Below are positions 25,307-33,754 of a stretch of DNA of 64,000 bases, one piece after another. Both the position numbers and the translations under genes were made by a program. The DNA is from Acidobacteriota bacterium. GTDB taxonomy: Bacteria; Acidobacteriota; Terriglobia; Terriglobales; Acidobacteriaceae. Within the stretch, counting starts at the first letter, position 1. Every line of letters begins with the position of its first letter. The notes under the pieces are model-generated. The model made no database searches. It was not told the origin of the DNA and saw only the letters and a program-made list of their open reading frames with translations. The stretch is from assembly GCA_021792795.1 (NCBI GenBank), contig JAJYUB010000008.1, positions 1-64,000 of the forward strand, in the 5' to 3' direction.

Positions 25307-26137
25307 ATGCAGGTTGCAATCCAGGGCGAGCTTGGCTCGTTCAGCCATGAAGCAAGTCTGACGTTGCTTCCGGAGGGAGAGATTGTGCCGTGCGCCGCGG
25401 CGGGGGCGGTGCTGCAAGCGCTAGGCAGTGGTCGCGTCGACGCGGCGGTGATTCCGGTGGAGAACAGTCTAGCCGGATCGGTGATGGATTTCTACGACCT
25501 GTTCTTCGCCCATGAATTCGTTGTGGAGCTCGAGATGGAGCTGCGAATTCGTCACAATCTGATGGTGGCGCAAGGGGTCGCGATGGAGACGGTGCGGCAA
25601 GTGTTGTCCCATCCCGTGGCGCTGGCGCAGTGCAAAGGATTTTTTGCGGCGCATCCGGAGTTGGAGGCGCGGGCCTTTTACGATACGGCGGGCGCGGTGC
25701 GGCACGTTGCCGAATCAAAGCAAAACGATTTGGCGGCCATCGGCAGCAAGCAGGCGGCGCGGCAATACGGCGCCAGCATCCTGCAGGAAAGCATCGAGGA
25801 TCGGGAAGAGAGTTACACGCGCTTCTGGCTGATTCGCCGGCACAACTCCGCCCCTAAGAAACCTGCGCCCACCAAGCTGTCGGTCGCATTTGTATTGGAG
25901 AATCGACCCGGCGCATTGCTGCAGGCGCTGAACACATTTGCCGCGCGCCAACTGAACCTGACCAAGATTGAATCGCGACCCATGACTGGCCGGCCTTGGG
26001 AGTACATGTTCTATGCCGATGTCGCCATTCCTGGAAACGAGGAGGCGGACTCGGCGCTGGATGGCCTGAGAAGAGTCTGTTCCACAGTGAAGGAATTGGG
26101 GCGGTACCGGGTGCTGAATTCTGCATCGAAACGATAG
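25307..26137 (+). CDS. pheA: Prephenate dehydratase
   Basis: The enzyme converts prephenate to phenylpyruvate in phenylalanine synthesis. The catalytic domain covers residues 1-180: QGELGSFSHEA, the IPVENS substrate motif, and SYTRFWLI, whose TRF is conserved at the active site. A C-terminal ACT domain follows (LSVAFVLENRPGALLQAL, then the phenylalanine-binding ESRP.....WEYMFYAD), so feedback inhibition by phenylalanine is expected. There is no chorismate mutase domain. The ATG at 25307 follows CAGGAGG closely; an earlier in-frame Met at 25256 lies before the conserved start. It stands between the small membrane peptide gene and lon. Confidence 0.94.
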   Translation: MQVAIQGELGSFSHEASLTLLPEGEIVPCAAAGAVLQALGSGRVDAAVIPVENSLAGSVMDFYDLFFAHEFVVELEMELRIRHNLMVAQGVAMETVRQVLSHPVALAQCKGFFAAHPELEARAFYDTAGAVRHVAESKQNDLAAIGSKQAARQYGASILQESIEDREESYTRFWLIRRHNSAPKKPAPTKLSVAFVLENRPGALLQALNTFAARQLNLTKIESRPMTGRPWEYMFYADVAIPGNEEADSALDGLRRVCSTVKELGRYRVLNSASKR

Positions 26138-26278
26138 AGGGAAGATTTGCCCCGAAGGCCTGTGGAAGAACTGGGAGATGCGCACATCGTTCAATCGCCT
26201 GCTTCGCCGATAATATATTTGCAACCAATGAGGATGATGAGCGTCTAAGATTCATAAAGGTTGATAGAGGGAGACTCA

Positions 26279-28735
26279 ATGTCCAGCGATTTCTTAAGTG
26301 TCATCCATCCTGGAGAGCGGAAAGGCCGCGAACGGGATGGTTCAAAACAGGTCTATCCTGTTTTGCCAGTTCGAGATACGGTTTTGTTTCCTCATGCGGT
26401 GTTGCCGTTGACGGTGGGACGGGAAAGTTCCATCCAACTGGTTCAGTCTTTAGGGGAAGAGAAAACCATTATTGTGGTGGCACAGCGAGAAGCGCGCATG
26501 GACGCTCCCCAGCCGTCGGATTTGTATGCGGTGGGGACATTGGCGACGGTGCATAAAGTGGTAAAAATGCCGAACCAGAGCCTGTTCGTGTTTACCGAAG
26601 GCACGGAGCGGGTCAAGTTGACAGACTTCGATCAGTCGACGCCGTACATGAGGTCGGCCGTAGAAGTGATTGATGATATCGATCCGGAAAGGAGCCCGGA
26701 GGCGGAGGCCTTGCAGCGCAATATTCTGGCGCAGTTTCAGCATATTGTGACCGCATCTCCGACCTTGTCGGATGAATTGCAAACCATCGCGTTGAATATT
26801 GACGAGCCGGGACGGCTGGTCGACTTTATCGCGTCTTCGCTGCCGATTCTTTCGACCATCGATAAGCAGGATCTGCTGGAGACACCGGATGTGACGGCGC
26901 GCATGACGCGCATGAACCGGCATCTGGCCAAGGAACTGGAAGTGCAGCAACTGCGCAACAAGATCCAGTCGGAGGTGCAGGACCAGGTGCAGCAGTCGCA
27001 GCGGGATTATTACCTGCGCGAGCAGATGAAGGCCATCCAGAAGGAACTGGGCGAGATGGACGAAGGCCAGAAGGACATTGAAGAGCTGCGCGAAAAGCTG
27101 GAAGCTGCCGGGATGCCGGAGGCGGTGAAAAAGGAAGGGCTGAAGGAGCTGGGCCGCTTATCGCGGATGTCTCCGATGGCGCCGGATTATTCTCTTACGC
27201 GCAACTACATCGAATGGCTGGTGGTGTTGCCGTGGACGAAATCTTCGGGCAGCGAAGTCGATATTGCCAGGGCGAAGGAAATTCTGGATGAGGACCACTA
27301 CGACCTGAAAAAGGTGAAGGAGCGGATCCTGGATTACCTGGCGGTGCGCCGCCTGAAGCCGGACATGAAGGGACCGATCCTGTGCTTTGTCGGGCCTCCA
27401 GGAGTAGGGAAAACCTCGCTGGGACGCAGTATTGCGCGGGCGCTGGGTCGAAAGTTCCAGCGAATTTCCCTGGGCGGCATGCACGATGAGGCCGAAATTC
27501 GCGGACATCGGCGCACCTACATTGGCGCCATGCCGGGGCAGATCATGCAGTCGCTGCGGCGAGCGGAAACGAACGATCCTGTGTTTATGCTGGACGAGGT
27601 AGACAAGCTGGGAAGGGACTTCCGCGGCGATCCGTCGTCGGCGTTGCTGGAGACATTGGATCCGGAGCAGAATTTCAGCTTCCGGGACAATTACCTGGAT
27701 GTGCCGTTCGATCTTTCGAAGGTGCTGTTCATCTGCACGGCGAACATGCTGGACCCGATTCCCGAGCCGCTGCGGGACCGCATGGAGATCATCGAGCTGA
27801 CCGGCTACACGGAAGATGAAAAGGTCCACATTGCGTTTCGCTATCTGGTTCCTCGGCAGATCAAGGAAAACGGAATCGAGGACAAGGACATTGAGTTTCC
27901 AGAAGCGGCAGTGCGCAGCATGGTGCGGCACTACACGCACGAGGCGGGCGTTCGCAAGCTGGAACAGTGGATTGGCACTGTCTGCCGCAAGCAGGCGCGT
28001 CGGATTGCCGAAGGGCTGACAGACAAACTGGTGGTCACGCCGGCGGTGATCCAGGAATTTCTGGGCGGCATCAAAGTGCGCGTGGACACGGAAATTGCCG
28101 AGCGCACCAAGCGGCCTGGGGTTGCTGTGGGGCTGGCCTGGACCCCGGCGGGAGGCGACATTCTTTTTATTGAAGCCAACCGCATGAAAGGCAAAGGCGG
28201 CTTTACGATGACCGGGCAGATTGGCGAGGTGATGCAGGAATCGATGCAGGCCGCGCTGACCTGGGTGCGTTCCAACGCAAAACTGTTGAGCCTGAAAGAG
28301 GACTTCAATTCGGAACTGGACCTGCACATTCACATTCCGGCGGGCGCGATTCCCAAGGACGGTCCGTCGGCGGGCGTGACCCTGGCAACTACGCTGGTCT
28401 CGCTGATGACGGACACCATCATTCGTCCTCTGACCGCGATGACCGGCGAGATTACGCTGAGTGGCAATGTACTGCCGGTGGGCGGCATCAAGGAGAAGTT
28501 CCTGGCGGCGCGGCGGGCCGGGGTCCGCGACATTATTCTGCCGGAGGAAAACCGGTTGAATGTGGAAGAGGACCTGTTGCCGGAGCAGCTGGCAGGGGTG
28601 ACGATCCACTATGTGCGTCGTATTGAAGACGTGTTGGCGATTGCGCTGCCGGATGCGTTAAAGCCGCGAGTGCTGGAAGAAGCGATCCAGCAGGGGCAGC
28701 CGATGACACACGTGCCGGAGACGGCGCACGCATAA
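26279..28735 (+). CDS. lon: ATP-dependent protease Lon (La)
   Basis: The 818-residue protein shows the full LonA layout: an N-terminal substrate-binding domain (LPVRDTVLFPHAVLPL), a coiled region (YYLREQMKAIQKELGEMDE), the AAA+ module with Walker A GPPGVGKTSLG and Walker B FMLDEVDKLG, and the protease domain. The catalytic dyad is visible as the Ser in PKDGPSAGVT and the Lys in GGIKEKFLAA. Lon degrades misfolded and short-lived regulatory proteins in the cytoplasm. The ATG at 26279 has AGGGAG 6 bases upstream; an earlier start adds only six residues. No CIRCE-type operator was seen upstream. Confidence 0.97.
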   Translation: MSSDFLSVIHPGERKGRERDGSKQVYPVLPVRDTVLFPHAVLPLTVGRESSIQLVQSLGEEKTIIVVAQREARMDAPQPSDLYAVGTLATVHKVVKMPNQSLFVFTEGTERVKLTDFDQSTPYMRSAVEVIDDIDPERSPEAEALQRNILAQFQHIVTASPTLSDELQTIALNIDEPGRLVDFIASSLPILSTIDKQDLLETPDVTARMTRMNRHLAKELEVQQLRNKIQSEVQDQVQQSQRDYYLREQMKAIQKELGEMDEGQKDIEELREKLEAAGMPEAVKKEGLKELGRLSRMSPMAPDYSLTRNYIEWLVVLPWTKSSGSEVDIARAKEILDEDHYDLKKVKERILDYLAVRRLKPDMKGPILCFVGPPGVGKTSLGRSIARALGRKFQRISLGGMHDEAEIRGHRRTYIGAMPGQIMQSLRRAETNDPVFMLDEVDKLGRDFRGDPSSALLETLDPEQNFSFRDNYLDVPFDLSKVLFICTANMLDPIPEPLRDRMEIIELTGYTEDEKVHIAFRYLVPRQIKENGIEDKDIEFPEAAVRSMVRHYTHEAGVRKLEQWIGTVCRKQARRIAEGLTDKLVVTPAVIQEFLGGIKVRVDTEIAERTKRPGVAVGLAWTPAGGDILFIEANRMKGKGGFTMTGQIGEVMQESMQAALTWVRSNAKLLSLKEDFNSELDLHIHIPAGAIPKDGPSAGVTLATTLVSLMTDTIIRPLTAMTGEITLSGNVLPVGGIKEKFLAARRAGVRDIILPEENRLNVEEDLLPEQLAGVTIHYVRRIEDVLAIALPDALKPRVLEEAIQQGQPMTHVPETAHA

Positions 28736-28738
28736 GGA

Positions 28739-28862
28739 GTCATTCTGAACCCTTCGACTTCGCTCACGGCAGGCTCCGCGTAGCGCAGTGAAGAATCCAG
28801 AGAATGTTGGTTTGGCCGTAGATGCCACTACACTCTGGATTCTTCGCTTCGCTCAGAATGAC
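28739..28862. repeat. Imperfect palindromic repeat element after lon, copy B
   Basis: The element starts GTCATTCTGA (28739) and ends TCAGAATGAC (28862), perfect terminal inverted repeats of 10 bases. Inside, GAAGAATCCAGAG and CTCTGGATTCTTC are a second perfect inverted pair of 13 bases around a short centre. The 3' part resembles copy A at 7484. It carries no coding capacity and looks like a REP or MITE-like element that could fold into a long hairpin and also end the lon transcript. Confidence 0.75.
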
Positions 28863-28888
28863 AGGCCGTTTTATCGAGAACTTAATAA

Positions 28889-29455
28889 GTGTTCACCATT
28901 GGCCATTCCACGCTGTCGATTGAGATTTTTCTTAGCGCGCTGGCGGACAACGGAGTTGCGCTGATGGTGGACGTGCGTACGATTCCGCAGTCGCGACACA
29001 ATCCACAATTTGGCAAGGAGGCGCTGTCGGCGTCGTTGCGCTCGGCGGGCATCGAGTATCGCTGGATGCAGGCGCTGGGCGGTCTACGGCGTACACGGAA
29101 AGACTCCATCAATACAGGGTGGCGCAACGCCAGTTTTCGCGGCTACGCAGACTATCTGCAGACCGAGGCGTTCCAAACAGCGCTACAGGAATTGATGGAG
29201 TTGGAGAAGGAAACGACGGTGGCGATCATGTGTTCAGAGGCGGTGCCATGGCGCTGTCATCGCTCGCTGATCGGCGATGCGCTGCTGATCCACGACCATT
29301 CTGTCGAGGATATTTTCGTGGCGGCAACAGGGAAATCGCATCGCAAGCCGCATACGCTTACGCCTTTTGCGCGGGTCGAGGGAACGCGACTCTGGTACCC
29401 GGCAGAGCTGGAGTTGCAGGAATTGCCATTACAAGGAGAAAAGACATTGCCATAA
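28889..29455 (+). CDS. DUF488 family protein
   Basis: The 188-residue protein has the DUF488 signature: FTIGHSTLSIEIF near the start, DVRTIPQSRHNPQF, and a C-terminal CSEAVPWRCHRSLI with conserved Cys and His residues. Members of this widespread family have no firmly assigned biochemical role. The frame is closed by a TAA directly before the GTG at 28889, which fixes the start within a few codons, although no ribosome binding site is visible. It follows the palindromic repeat after lon, and a second repeat type follows its own stop. Confidence 0.88.
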   Translation: MFTIGHSTLSIEIFLSALADNGVALMVDVRTIPQSRHNPQFGKEALSASLRSAGIEYRWMQALGGLRRTRKDSINTGWRNASFRGYADYLQTEAFQTALQELMELEKETTVAIMCSEAVPWRCHRSLIGDALLIHDHSVEDIFVAATGKSHRKPHTLTPFARVEGTRLWYPAELELQELPLQGEKTLP

Positions 29456-29456
29456 A

Positions 29457-29488
29457 CCCAAGTCTCAGAAGCGAGACCTGGGGCACCC
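29457..29488. repeat. Intergenic stem-loop repeat, GGGGCACC family, copy 2
   Basis: CCCAAGTCTC (29457-29466) pairs with GAGACCTGGG (29473-29482), one mismatch, around the loop AGAAGC, followed by GCACCC. It begins two bases after the DUF488 stop codon. Confidence 0.75.
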
Positions 29489-29519
29489 AGATTTGCTTTC
29501 TACGCACTACACTTTAGCC

Positions 29520-30263
29520 ATGCAGGTACATGTATTGCTTTTTGGCGCATTGAAGGACCTGCGGGCGCGGGAGACGGAAGCTCTCGAACTGCCGGAGCAG
29601 ACCACGGTGGCGGAATTTCTGCACCGGTTTGTCGCGGCGGCTCCAGAGGTGGGGAAGTATGCGGGTTCACTGGCAATTGCCGTGAATCGCGAATATGCGT
29701 TGCCCGCGCAAGTACTGCGAGACGGCGATGAGGTTGCGTTGTTGCCTCCGGTCAGCGGCGGTTCCTCGGAAGATGAGTCAATTGAGGGAAGCGATTCGAT
29801 TCGCCTGCAACGCGAGCCCATCGATGCAGCCGCGCTGGTGGCCGCTGTGAAAGAAGGCGAGGCGGGTGCGGTGGTGGTGTTCGACGGAATTGTACGCAAC
29901 CATACGCGCGGACGGCGGACGCTGTACCTGGATTACGAATCCTATGAAGCCATGGCGCTGGGCCAGATGCGGACGCTGGCGCGCGACGCGCGGCAGCGAT
30001 TTGGTGTGCGGCGAATTGCATTGGTCCATCGACTGGGACGGTTGCAGGTGGGGGAGACCAGCGTTTTGATCGCAGTTGCTTCGGCACATCGCGCGCAGGC
30101 GTTCGATGCCTGCCGCTGGATCATCGACACGCTGAAGAAGACGGTGCCGATCTGGAAGAAAGAATGGTTCGACGATGGCGCGGTGTGGGCCGACGGAGAA
30201 CCGTTTCCAGCGGAGATTTCGGTTCGCGAATCCGGCGCGAACTCGGCCGAGAAGAAGCCGTGA
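29520..30263 (+). CDS. Molybdopterin synthase, MoaD-MoaE fusion
   Basis: The 247-residue protein joins both subunits of molybdopterin synthase. Residues 1-82 are MoaD-like (MQVHVLLFGALKDLRARETE, ending LLPPVSGG, the Gly-Gly that carries sulfur). A short acidic linker follows, and about residues 95-235 are MoaE (GAVVVFDGIVRNHTRGR, HRLGRLQVGETSV, and the KKTVPIWKKE active-site Lys segment). The enzyme adds two sulfurs to cPMP to make molybdopterin. Because the MoaD Gly-Gly is internal, the fusion must be cleaved before sulfur loading, as reported for mycobacterial MoaX, or work differently. The VWA gene overlaps its stop (GTGA). Confidence 0.9.
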   Translation: MQVHVLLFGALKDLRARETEALELPEQTTVAEFLHRFVAAAPEVGKYAGSLAIAVNREYALPAQVLRDGDEVALLPPVSGGSSEDESIEGSDSIRLQREPIDAAALVAAVKEGEAGAVVVFDGIVRNHTRGRRTLYLDYESYEAMALGQMRTLARDARQRFGVRRIALVHRLGRLQVGETSVLIAVASAHRAQAFDACRWIIDTLKKTVPIWKKEWFDDGAVWADGEPFPAEISVRESGANSAEKKP

Positions 30264-31237
30264 GATGGATCTTGGCTGGTGTGAGCTTCGCGGCGTTCCT
30301 GATCCTGCCCGGTGGCATGAATTTGTTTCCTTCCACCCTAGCCGCAAACGGCGCGGCGAGCACATGGCACCCGCAAGTTCCACGAGAATCGTTGCGGGTC
30401 CACGTCAATCTGGTCAATGTTCCGGTGAATGTGGTGGATCGGCACGGGCAACCGGTGAGCGGATTGCAGCGAGAGGATTTCGCGCTGACCGAAGACGGCC
30501 ATCCGGAAACGATTCGGCTGTTTCAGGCGAATGCTGCTCGGCCGCTTTCCATTGCGTTGGCCATCGACACCAGCGTCAGCGTGCGCGCAGATCTGCCGCT
30601 GGCGAAGCAGGCGGCATACGAATTCGCACATTCTGTTTTGCACCGCGAGGACCAGGTCGAGTTGTTAGGGTTTGCCGGCGAGGTGACGGAGGTGGTCCCG
30701 TTCACCGGCAATCTGCGCGCGCTGGACCATGGTTTGCGTGGCCTGCATGGCAATGGGCCGACCGCGCTGTATGCGGCGATTACGCGGGCCGCAAGCGATC
30801 TAGAGAGACATTCCGGTCGCAAAGTCATCGTAGCGATCAGCGATGGATCGAACAGTGTTCCCGGGGTGGATTACGAACAGGCGCGTACCGCGGCGCTGCG
30901 AGCGCAGGCCAGTATTGAAAGCATCATCCTTGTTCCCATCGGAGCGAACGCGGGTCGAGACCTTGGCGGGGAACACGCGCTGATCCAACTGTCTCGCGAT
31001 ACCGGCGGGCAATATTTCTATGCAGACGCCGCAGACCCGTTGCAGAAAGCGATGACGCGGCTCTCGCTGGGGCTTCGTTCAGAGTATCTGCTGGGCTATT
31101 ATCCTGCGCAGAAGGTTTCGACCGGCGAGGAGGTCGATGGTTTTCGGAAGATTCAATTGCGGCTCACCAATCCCGCACTGAAACATGGCTATCGATTGCA
31201 ATACCGTACAGGCTATTACGCCGAGGCCGTGCGCTGA
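30260..31237 (+). CDS. VWFA-related secreted protein (acidobacterial type)
   Basis: The start is the GTG at 30260 overlapping the moaDE stop. The N-terminus is a signal or anchor segment (ILAGVSFAAFLILPGG). After LRVHVNLVNVPVNVVDRHGQ, the typical entry of the acidobacterial VWFA-related domain, comes a von Willebrand A fold with the MIDAS motif DTSVS (about residue 120) and a later LYAAIT and ISDGSN. The protein ends with the LRSEYLLGYYP and YRLQYRTGYYA segments diagnostic of the family. The role is unknown; it is likely periplasmic or cell-surface protein-binding. The longer frame from 30164 is shadow. Confidence 0.87.
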   Translation: MRWILAGVSFAAFLILPGGMNLFPSTLAANGAASTWHPQVPRESLRVHVNLVNVPVNVVDRHGQPVSGLQREDFALTEDGHPETIRLFQANAARPLSIALAIDTSVSVRADLPLAKQAAYEFAHSVLHREDQVELLGFAGEVTEVVPFTGNLRALDHGLRGLHGNGPTALYAAITRAASDLERHSGRKVIVAISDGSNSVPGVDYEQARTAALRAQASIESIILVPIGANAGRDLGGEHALIQLSRDTGGQYFYADAADPLQKAMTRLSLGLRSEYLLGYYPAQKVSTGEEVDGFRKIQLRLTNPALKHGYRLQYRTGYYAEAVR

Positions 31238-31255
31238 ACACGATATACTTTGGGT

Positions 31256-31573
31256 GTGAACACTCCTGGCAGCGGTCGGCGCAAGCAAAAATCTCATCAT
31301 CCGCAAACGGAAACCGGGCAGGAAGCGATGTACCTGCGCAGCCTGAGCGAGCGGCAGACGCCGGTGGTGGTGCAGTTGCGCGATGGCGAGTCGCTGCATG
31401 GATGGATCGAGTATTTCGACGACCGGATGGTTCGCCTGACCCGGGAAGGCAAGCCAAACCTGTTCATCTACAAGCATCAGATTCTGACGATTACGGAAAA
31501 AGCCCGTGGTCGCGCGCCGCGAAAAGACAAGCAGTTTGAGGCGGAAGGGTCGAGTGAGGATTCGCTGGCATGA
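31256..31573 (+). CDS. Hfq-like Sm-fold RNA-binding protein
   Basis: About 105 residues. After a basic N-terminal tail of about 20 residues comes an Sm fold: EAMYLRSLSERQTPVVVQLR, then DGESLHGWIEYFDDRMVRL and the Sm2-like NLFIYKHQILTI. The YKH motif matches the Hfq Sm2 signature YKHA, so an RNA chaperone role is likely, but the N-terminal residues that bind uridine-rich RNA in classical Hfq are not the same. The C-terminus is charged (RGRAPRKDKQFEAEG). The GTG at 31256 is the likely start, 18 bases after the VWA stop; the phosphatase gene overlaps its stop. Confidence 0.8.
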   Translation: MNTPGSGRRKQKSHHPQTETGQEAMYLRSLSERQTPVVVQLRDGESLHGWIEYFDDRMVRLTREGKPNLFIYKHQILTITEKARGRAPRKDKQFEAEGSSEDSLA

Positions 31574-32463
31574 GCGAACACACTTTTTTCCATGCCGGGC
31601 CGGCATCGGAGATGGCGCGTGCTGCGGGGGCCTTGCTGCGAAGGCACTACGAACACGGAGTGGCCACCGAATACAAGGGCGAAGTCGATCTGGTGACGGT
31701 GGCGGATCGCGAGAGCGAAAAGCTGTTGGTGGAGCGGCTGCGCGCGCAATGGACGGACTATGGGATTGTCGGCGAAGAGGGCACGCGGACGCAGATGGAA
31801 TGCGAGTACCGCTGGTACATCGATCCGCTGGACGGCACCACGAACTTTGCCCACGGATTTCCGGCTTTTTGCGTGTCGATGGGGTTGGAGCATCGCGCCC
31901 TTGGCGCCGCGCCGGATGCGGATGGCGAGCTGGTTGCGGCGGTGATCTACGACCCGTTGCGGAATGAGATGTTTCTGGCGGAAAAGGGACAGGGAGCGAC
32001 GCTGAACGGAAAACCTATCCATGTTTCCTCGACAGAAACGCTGGCTGAATCGCTGATCGCTACGGGATTTCCCAGCCGCAAACGCCACGGCAATCCAAAC
32101 GCGCATTTTTATCATGAGTTCACCTTGCGCTCCCATGGAGTGCGCCGGGCCGGTTCCGCCGCGCTGGATCTGGCGTATACCGCGTGCGGTCGGCTGGATG
32201 GCTATTGGGAGTTCAAGCTGAATTCCTGGGACACGGCGGCGGGTGTGTTGCTGGTGCGGGAAGCGGGAGGCAAGGTCACGTACATCGACGGCAGCCCGTT
32301 TCATCTCGCCAGCGCGGAAATCCTGGCGACCAATGGAAAGATTCATGCGCCGATGATGGCACTGTTTCAGGACATGTTCGCGGGACGCAATCTGGAGCCG
32401 ATACAGTCGCCGCGCGAGTTTGCCACAGCGCGGGCCGAGCGTCTTTCGACGACCGCTAAATGA
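31570..32463 (+). CDS. Inositol monophosphatase family protein
   Basis: The 297-residue enzyme has the three signature regions of the Mg-dependent, Li-sensitive IMPase fold: the GEEG motif (IVGEEGTRT), DPLDGTTNFAHGFP with metal-binding Asp residues, and WDTAAGVLLVREAGG. It hydrolyses a phosphomonoester, most often inositol-1-phosphate, although CysQ and FBPase-like activities occur in the same fold, so the substrate is uncertain. The N-terminus carries a hydrophilic first helix. Its ATG overlaps the Hfq-like stop (ATGA), making it the last gene of the moaDE-VWA-Hfq unit. Confidence 0.92.
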   Translation: MSEHTFFHAGPASEMARAAGALLRRHYEHGVATEYKGEVDLVTVADRESEKLLVERLRAQWTDYGIVGEEGTRTQMECEYRWYIDPLDGTTNFAHGFPAFCVSMGLEHRALGAAPDADGELVAAVIYDPLRNEMFLAEKGQGATLNGKPIHVSSTETLAESLIATGFPSRKRHGNPNAHFYHEFTLRSHGVRRAGSAALDLAYTACGRLDGYWEFKLNSWDTAAGVLLVREAGGKVTYIDGSPFHLASAEILATNGKIHAPMMALFQDMFAGRNLEPIQSPREFATARAERLSTTAK

Positions 32464-32570
32464 CAGAGAAAAACGTCGCGCGGAATTTTTTTTCGAGTCG
32501 ACAATCTTGCACCTGCTGTGCTGCTACAATCGAGTTGGCTTGCTAGTCCCTGTCAGGAGAGTTTTCACCC

Positions 32571-32831
32571 ATGGCTTACGTGATTGCAGAACCCTGCATC
32601 GGCACGAAAGATACCGCTTGCGTCGATGCCTGCCCGGTGGATTGTATTCATCCCAAGAAGGATGAGGAAGGTTTTGAGGGGTCCAATCAACTCTTCATCG
32701 ATCCAGTGGAATGCATAGATTGCGGCGCGTGCGTGCCGGTTTGCCCGGTGTCGGCCATTTTTACCGCCGACGATTTGCCGGAAAAGTGGAAGAATTACGA
32801 GCAGATCAACGCCCAGCATTTCGGCCGCTAG
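32571..32831 (+). CDS. Ferredoxin, 7Fe-type ([3Fe-4S]/[4Fe-4S])
   Basis: The 86-residue ferredoxin has C9-x7-C17-x3-C21-P-V-D-C25 and CIDCGACVPVCPV. The first group lacks the middle Cys of a normal 4Fe-4S motif, as in 7Fe ferredoxins, where the first cluster is 3Fe-4S. It carries electrons for unknown partners. The C-terminal extension (FTADDLPEKWKNYEQINAQ) is typical of the FdxA group. AGGAGA 9 bases before the ATG supports the start, and a TACAAT -10-like hexamer lies upstream at 32524. A strong terminator follows. Confidence 0.9.
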   Translation: MAYVIAEPCIGTKDTACVDACPVDCIHPKKDEEGFEGSNQLFIDPVECIDCGACVPVCPVSAIFTADDLPEKWKNYEQINAQHFGR

Positions 32832-32853
32832 TTTTGTTGTTGTTTCGGGAAAG

Positions 32854-32880
32854 CGCGCAGCGCCAGGGCTGCGCGTTTTT
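32854..32880 (+). terminator. Rho-independent terminator after ferredoxin
   Basis: CGCGCAGC (32854-32861) pairs with GCTGCGCG (32868-32875) around a six-base loop, followed by five T residues. It ends the ferredoxin transcript before recO. Confidence 0.85.
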
Positions 32881-32936
32881 CATTGGGCGCTGCTTTTCCG
32901 GCCTCGACTCGATCGAATTGGACTCTCGTCCACGCT

Positions 32937-33680
32937 ATGACTTTGCATCAATCTGAGGCGATCGTACTGCGCACCTGGCCACTGCGGGAATCGGACCTGC
33001 TGGTTTCCTTGTTGACCCGCGATCTGGGCAAGGTGCGCGGCGTGGCCAAGGCGGCGCTGAAATCGAGAAAACGATTTGGCGGAGCGTTGGAGCCGATGAC
33101 GTATGTGGATGCGGCGTATGCGGAACGGCCCCGTCAGGAATTGGTGCGGATGGACCACTTCGAAGCAATCGCATCGCCGCTGGCGCTTCCGATCGATTAT
33201 CTGCGCGCAGCGACATTGGGATATTACGCCGAGGTCCTGGAAAATGTGTTGCCGGACCACGATCCGCAGGATGCAATTTTTCGGTTGACGCTGGCGGTGC
33301 TGGAGCAGAGCCAGGTGGGCCGATGCTGGATGCCGGTGACGTATTTTTCCCTTTGGATCACGCGGCTGATCGGCTGGCTGCCGGAGACGGACCGATGCAC
33401 GGAATGCGGCCAAAACTTTGCCGGCGAGGCGGCGTATTTTCACGGACTGACGGATGGCTTGAGCTGCGCGCGTCATAAGAAGCCCAACAGCAGCGCGCTT
33501 GGCGTGGATTCGCTGGCGCTGGCGCAGCGGATGTTGCGGGACTCGATCTGCGCCATGAGCGAAGAACCCTGGACGCGGCAGTCGGGACGGGACCTGCGGC
33601 GGTTTCTGGTGCGGACGCTGGAGCGGCACACGGAGCGGCGTTTGAACTCCGCAGAAGTGTTCAGTCGCATGGGCGGCTGA
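32937..33680 (+). CDS. recO: DNA repair protein RecO
   Basis: The 247-residue protein starts with the OB-fold region EAIVLRTWPLRESDLLVSLL and continues with the RecO helical domain. A zinc-type motif is partly present: CTECGQNF with the later CARHKK (a Cys-His group). RecO works with RecF and RecR to load RecA on SSB-coated single-stranded gaps, a functional link to the ssb gene at 590. The ATG at 32937 lacks a clear ribosome binding site; an earlier in-frame start at 32883 exists. A shallow Gly-rich end (FSRMGG) matches related proteins. Confidence 0.88.
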   Translation: MTLHQSEAIVLRTWPLRESDLLVSLLTRDLGKVRGVAKAALKSRKRFGGALEPMTYVDAAYAERPRQELVRMDHFEAIASPLALPIDYLRAATLGYYAEVLENVLPDHDPQDAIFRLTLAVLEQSQVGRCWMPVTYFSLWITRLIGWLPETDRCTECGQNFAGEAAYFHGLTDGLSCARHKKPNSSALGVDSLALAQRMLRDSICAMSEEPWTRQSGRDLRRFLVRTLERHTERRLNSAEVFSRMGG

Positions 33681-33754
33681 CGGTATTTCGCAGGCCAGGG
33701 TCGGAGGTCGGCGGCACATTCGATACAATCAGCATCAATGCATCCGCATTTTGA

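Noticed and set aside
27158-28609. 483-codon minus-strand open frame opposite lon
   Set aside because: Lon is unambiguous on the plus strand; the antisense frame has no family pattern.
32504-32529. TTGCAC...TACAAT as a sigma-70 promoter before the ferredoxin gene
   Set aside because: The spacing between the two hexamers is only 12 bases; the -10-like hexamer alone is kept as a note.
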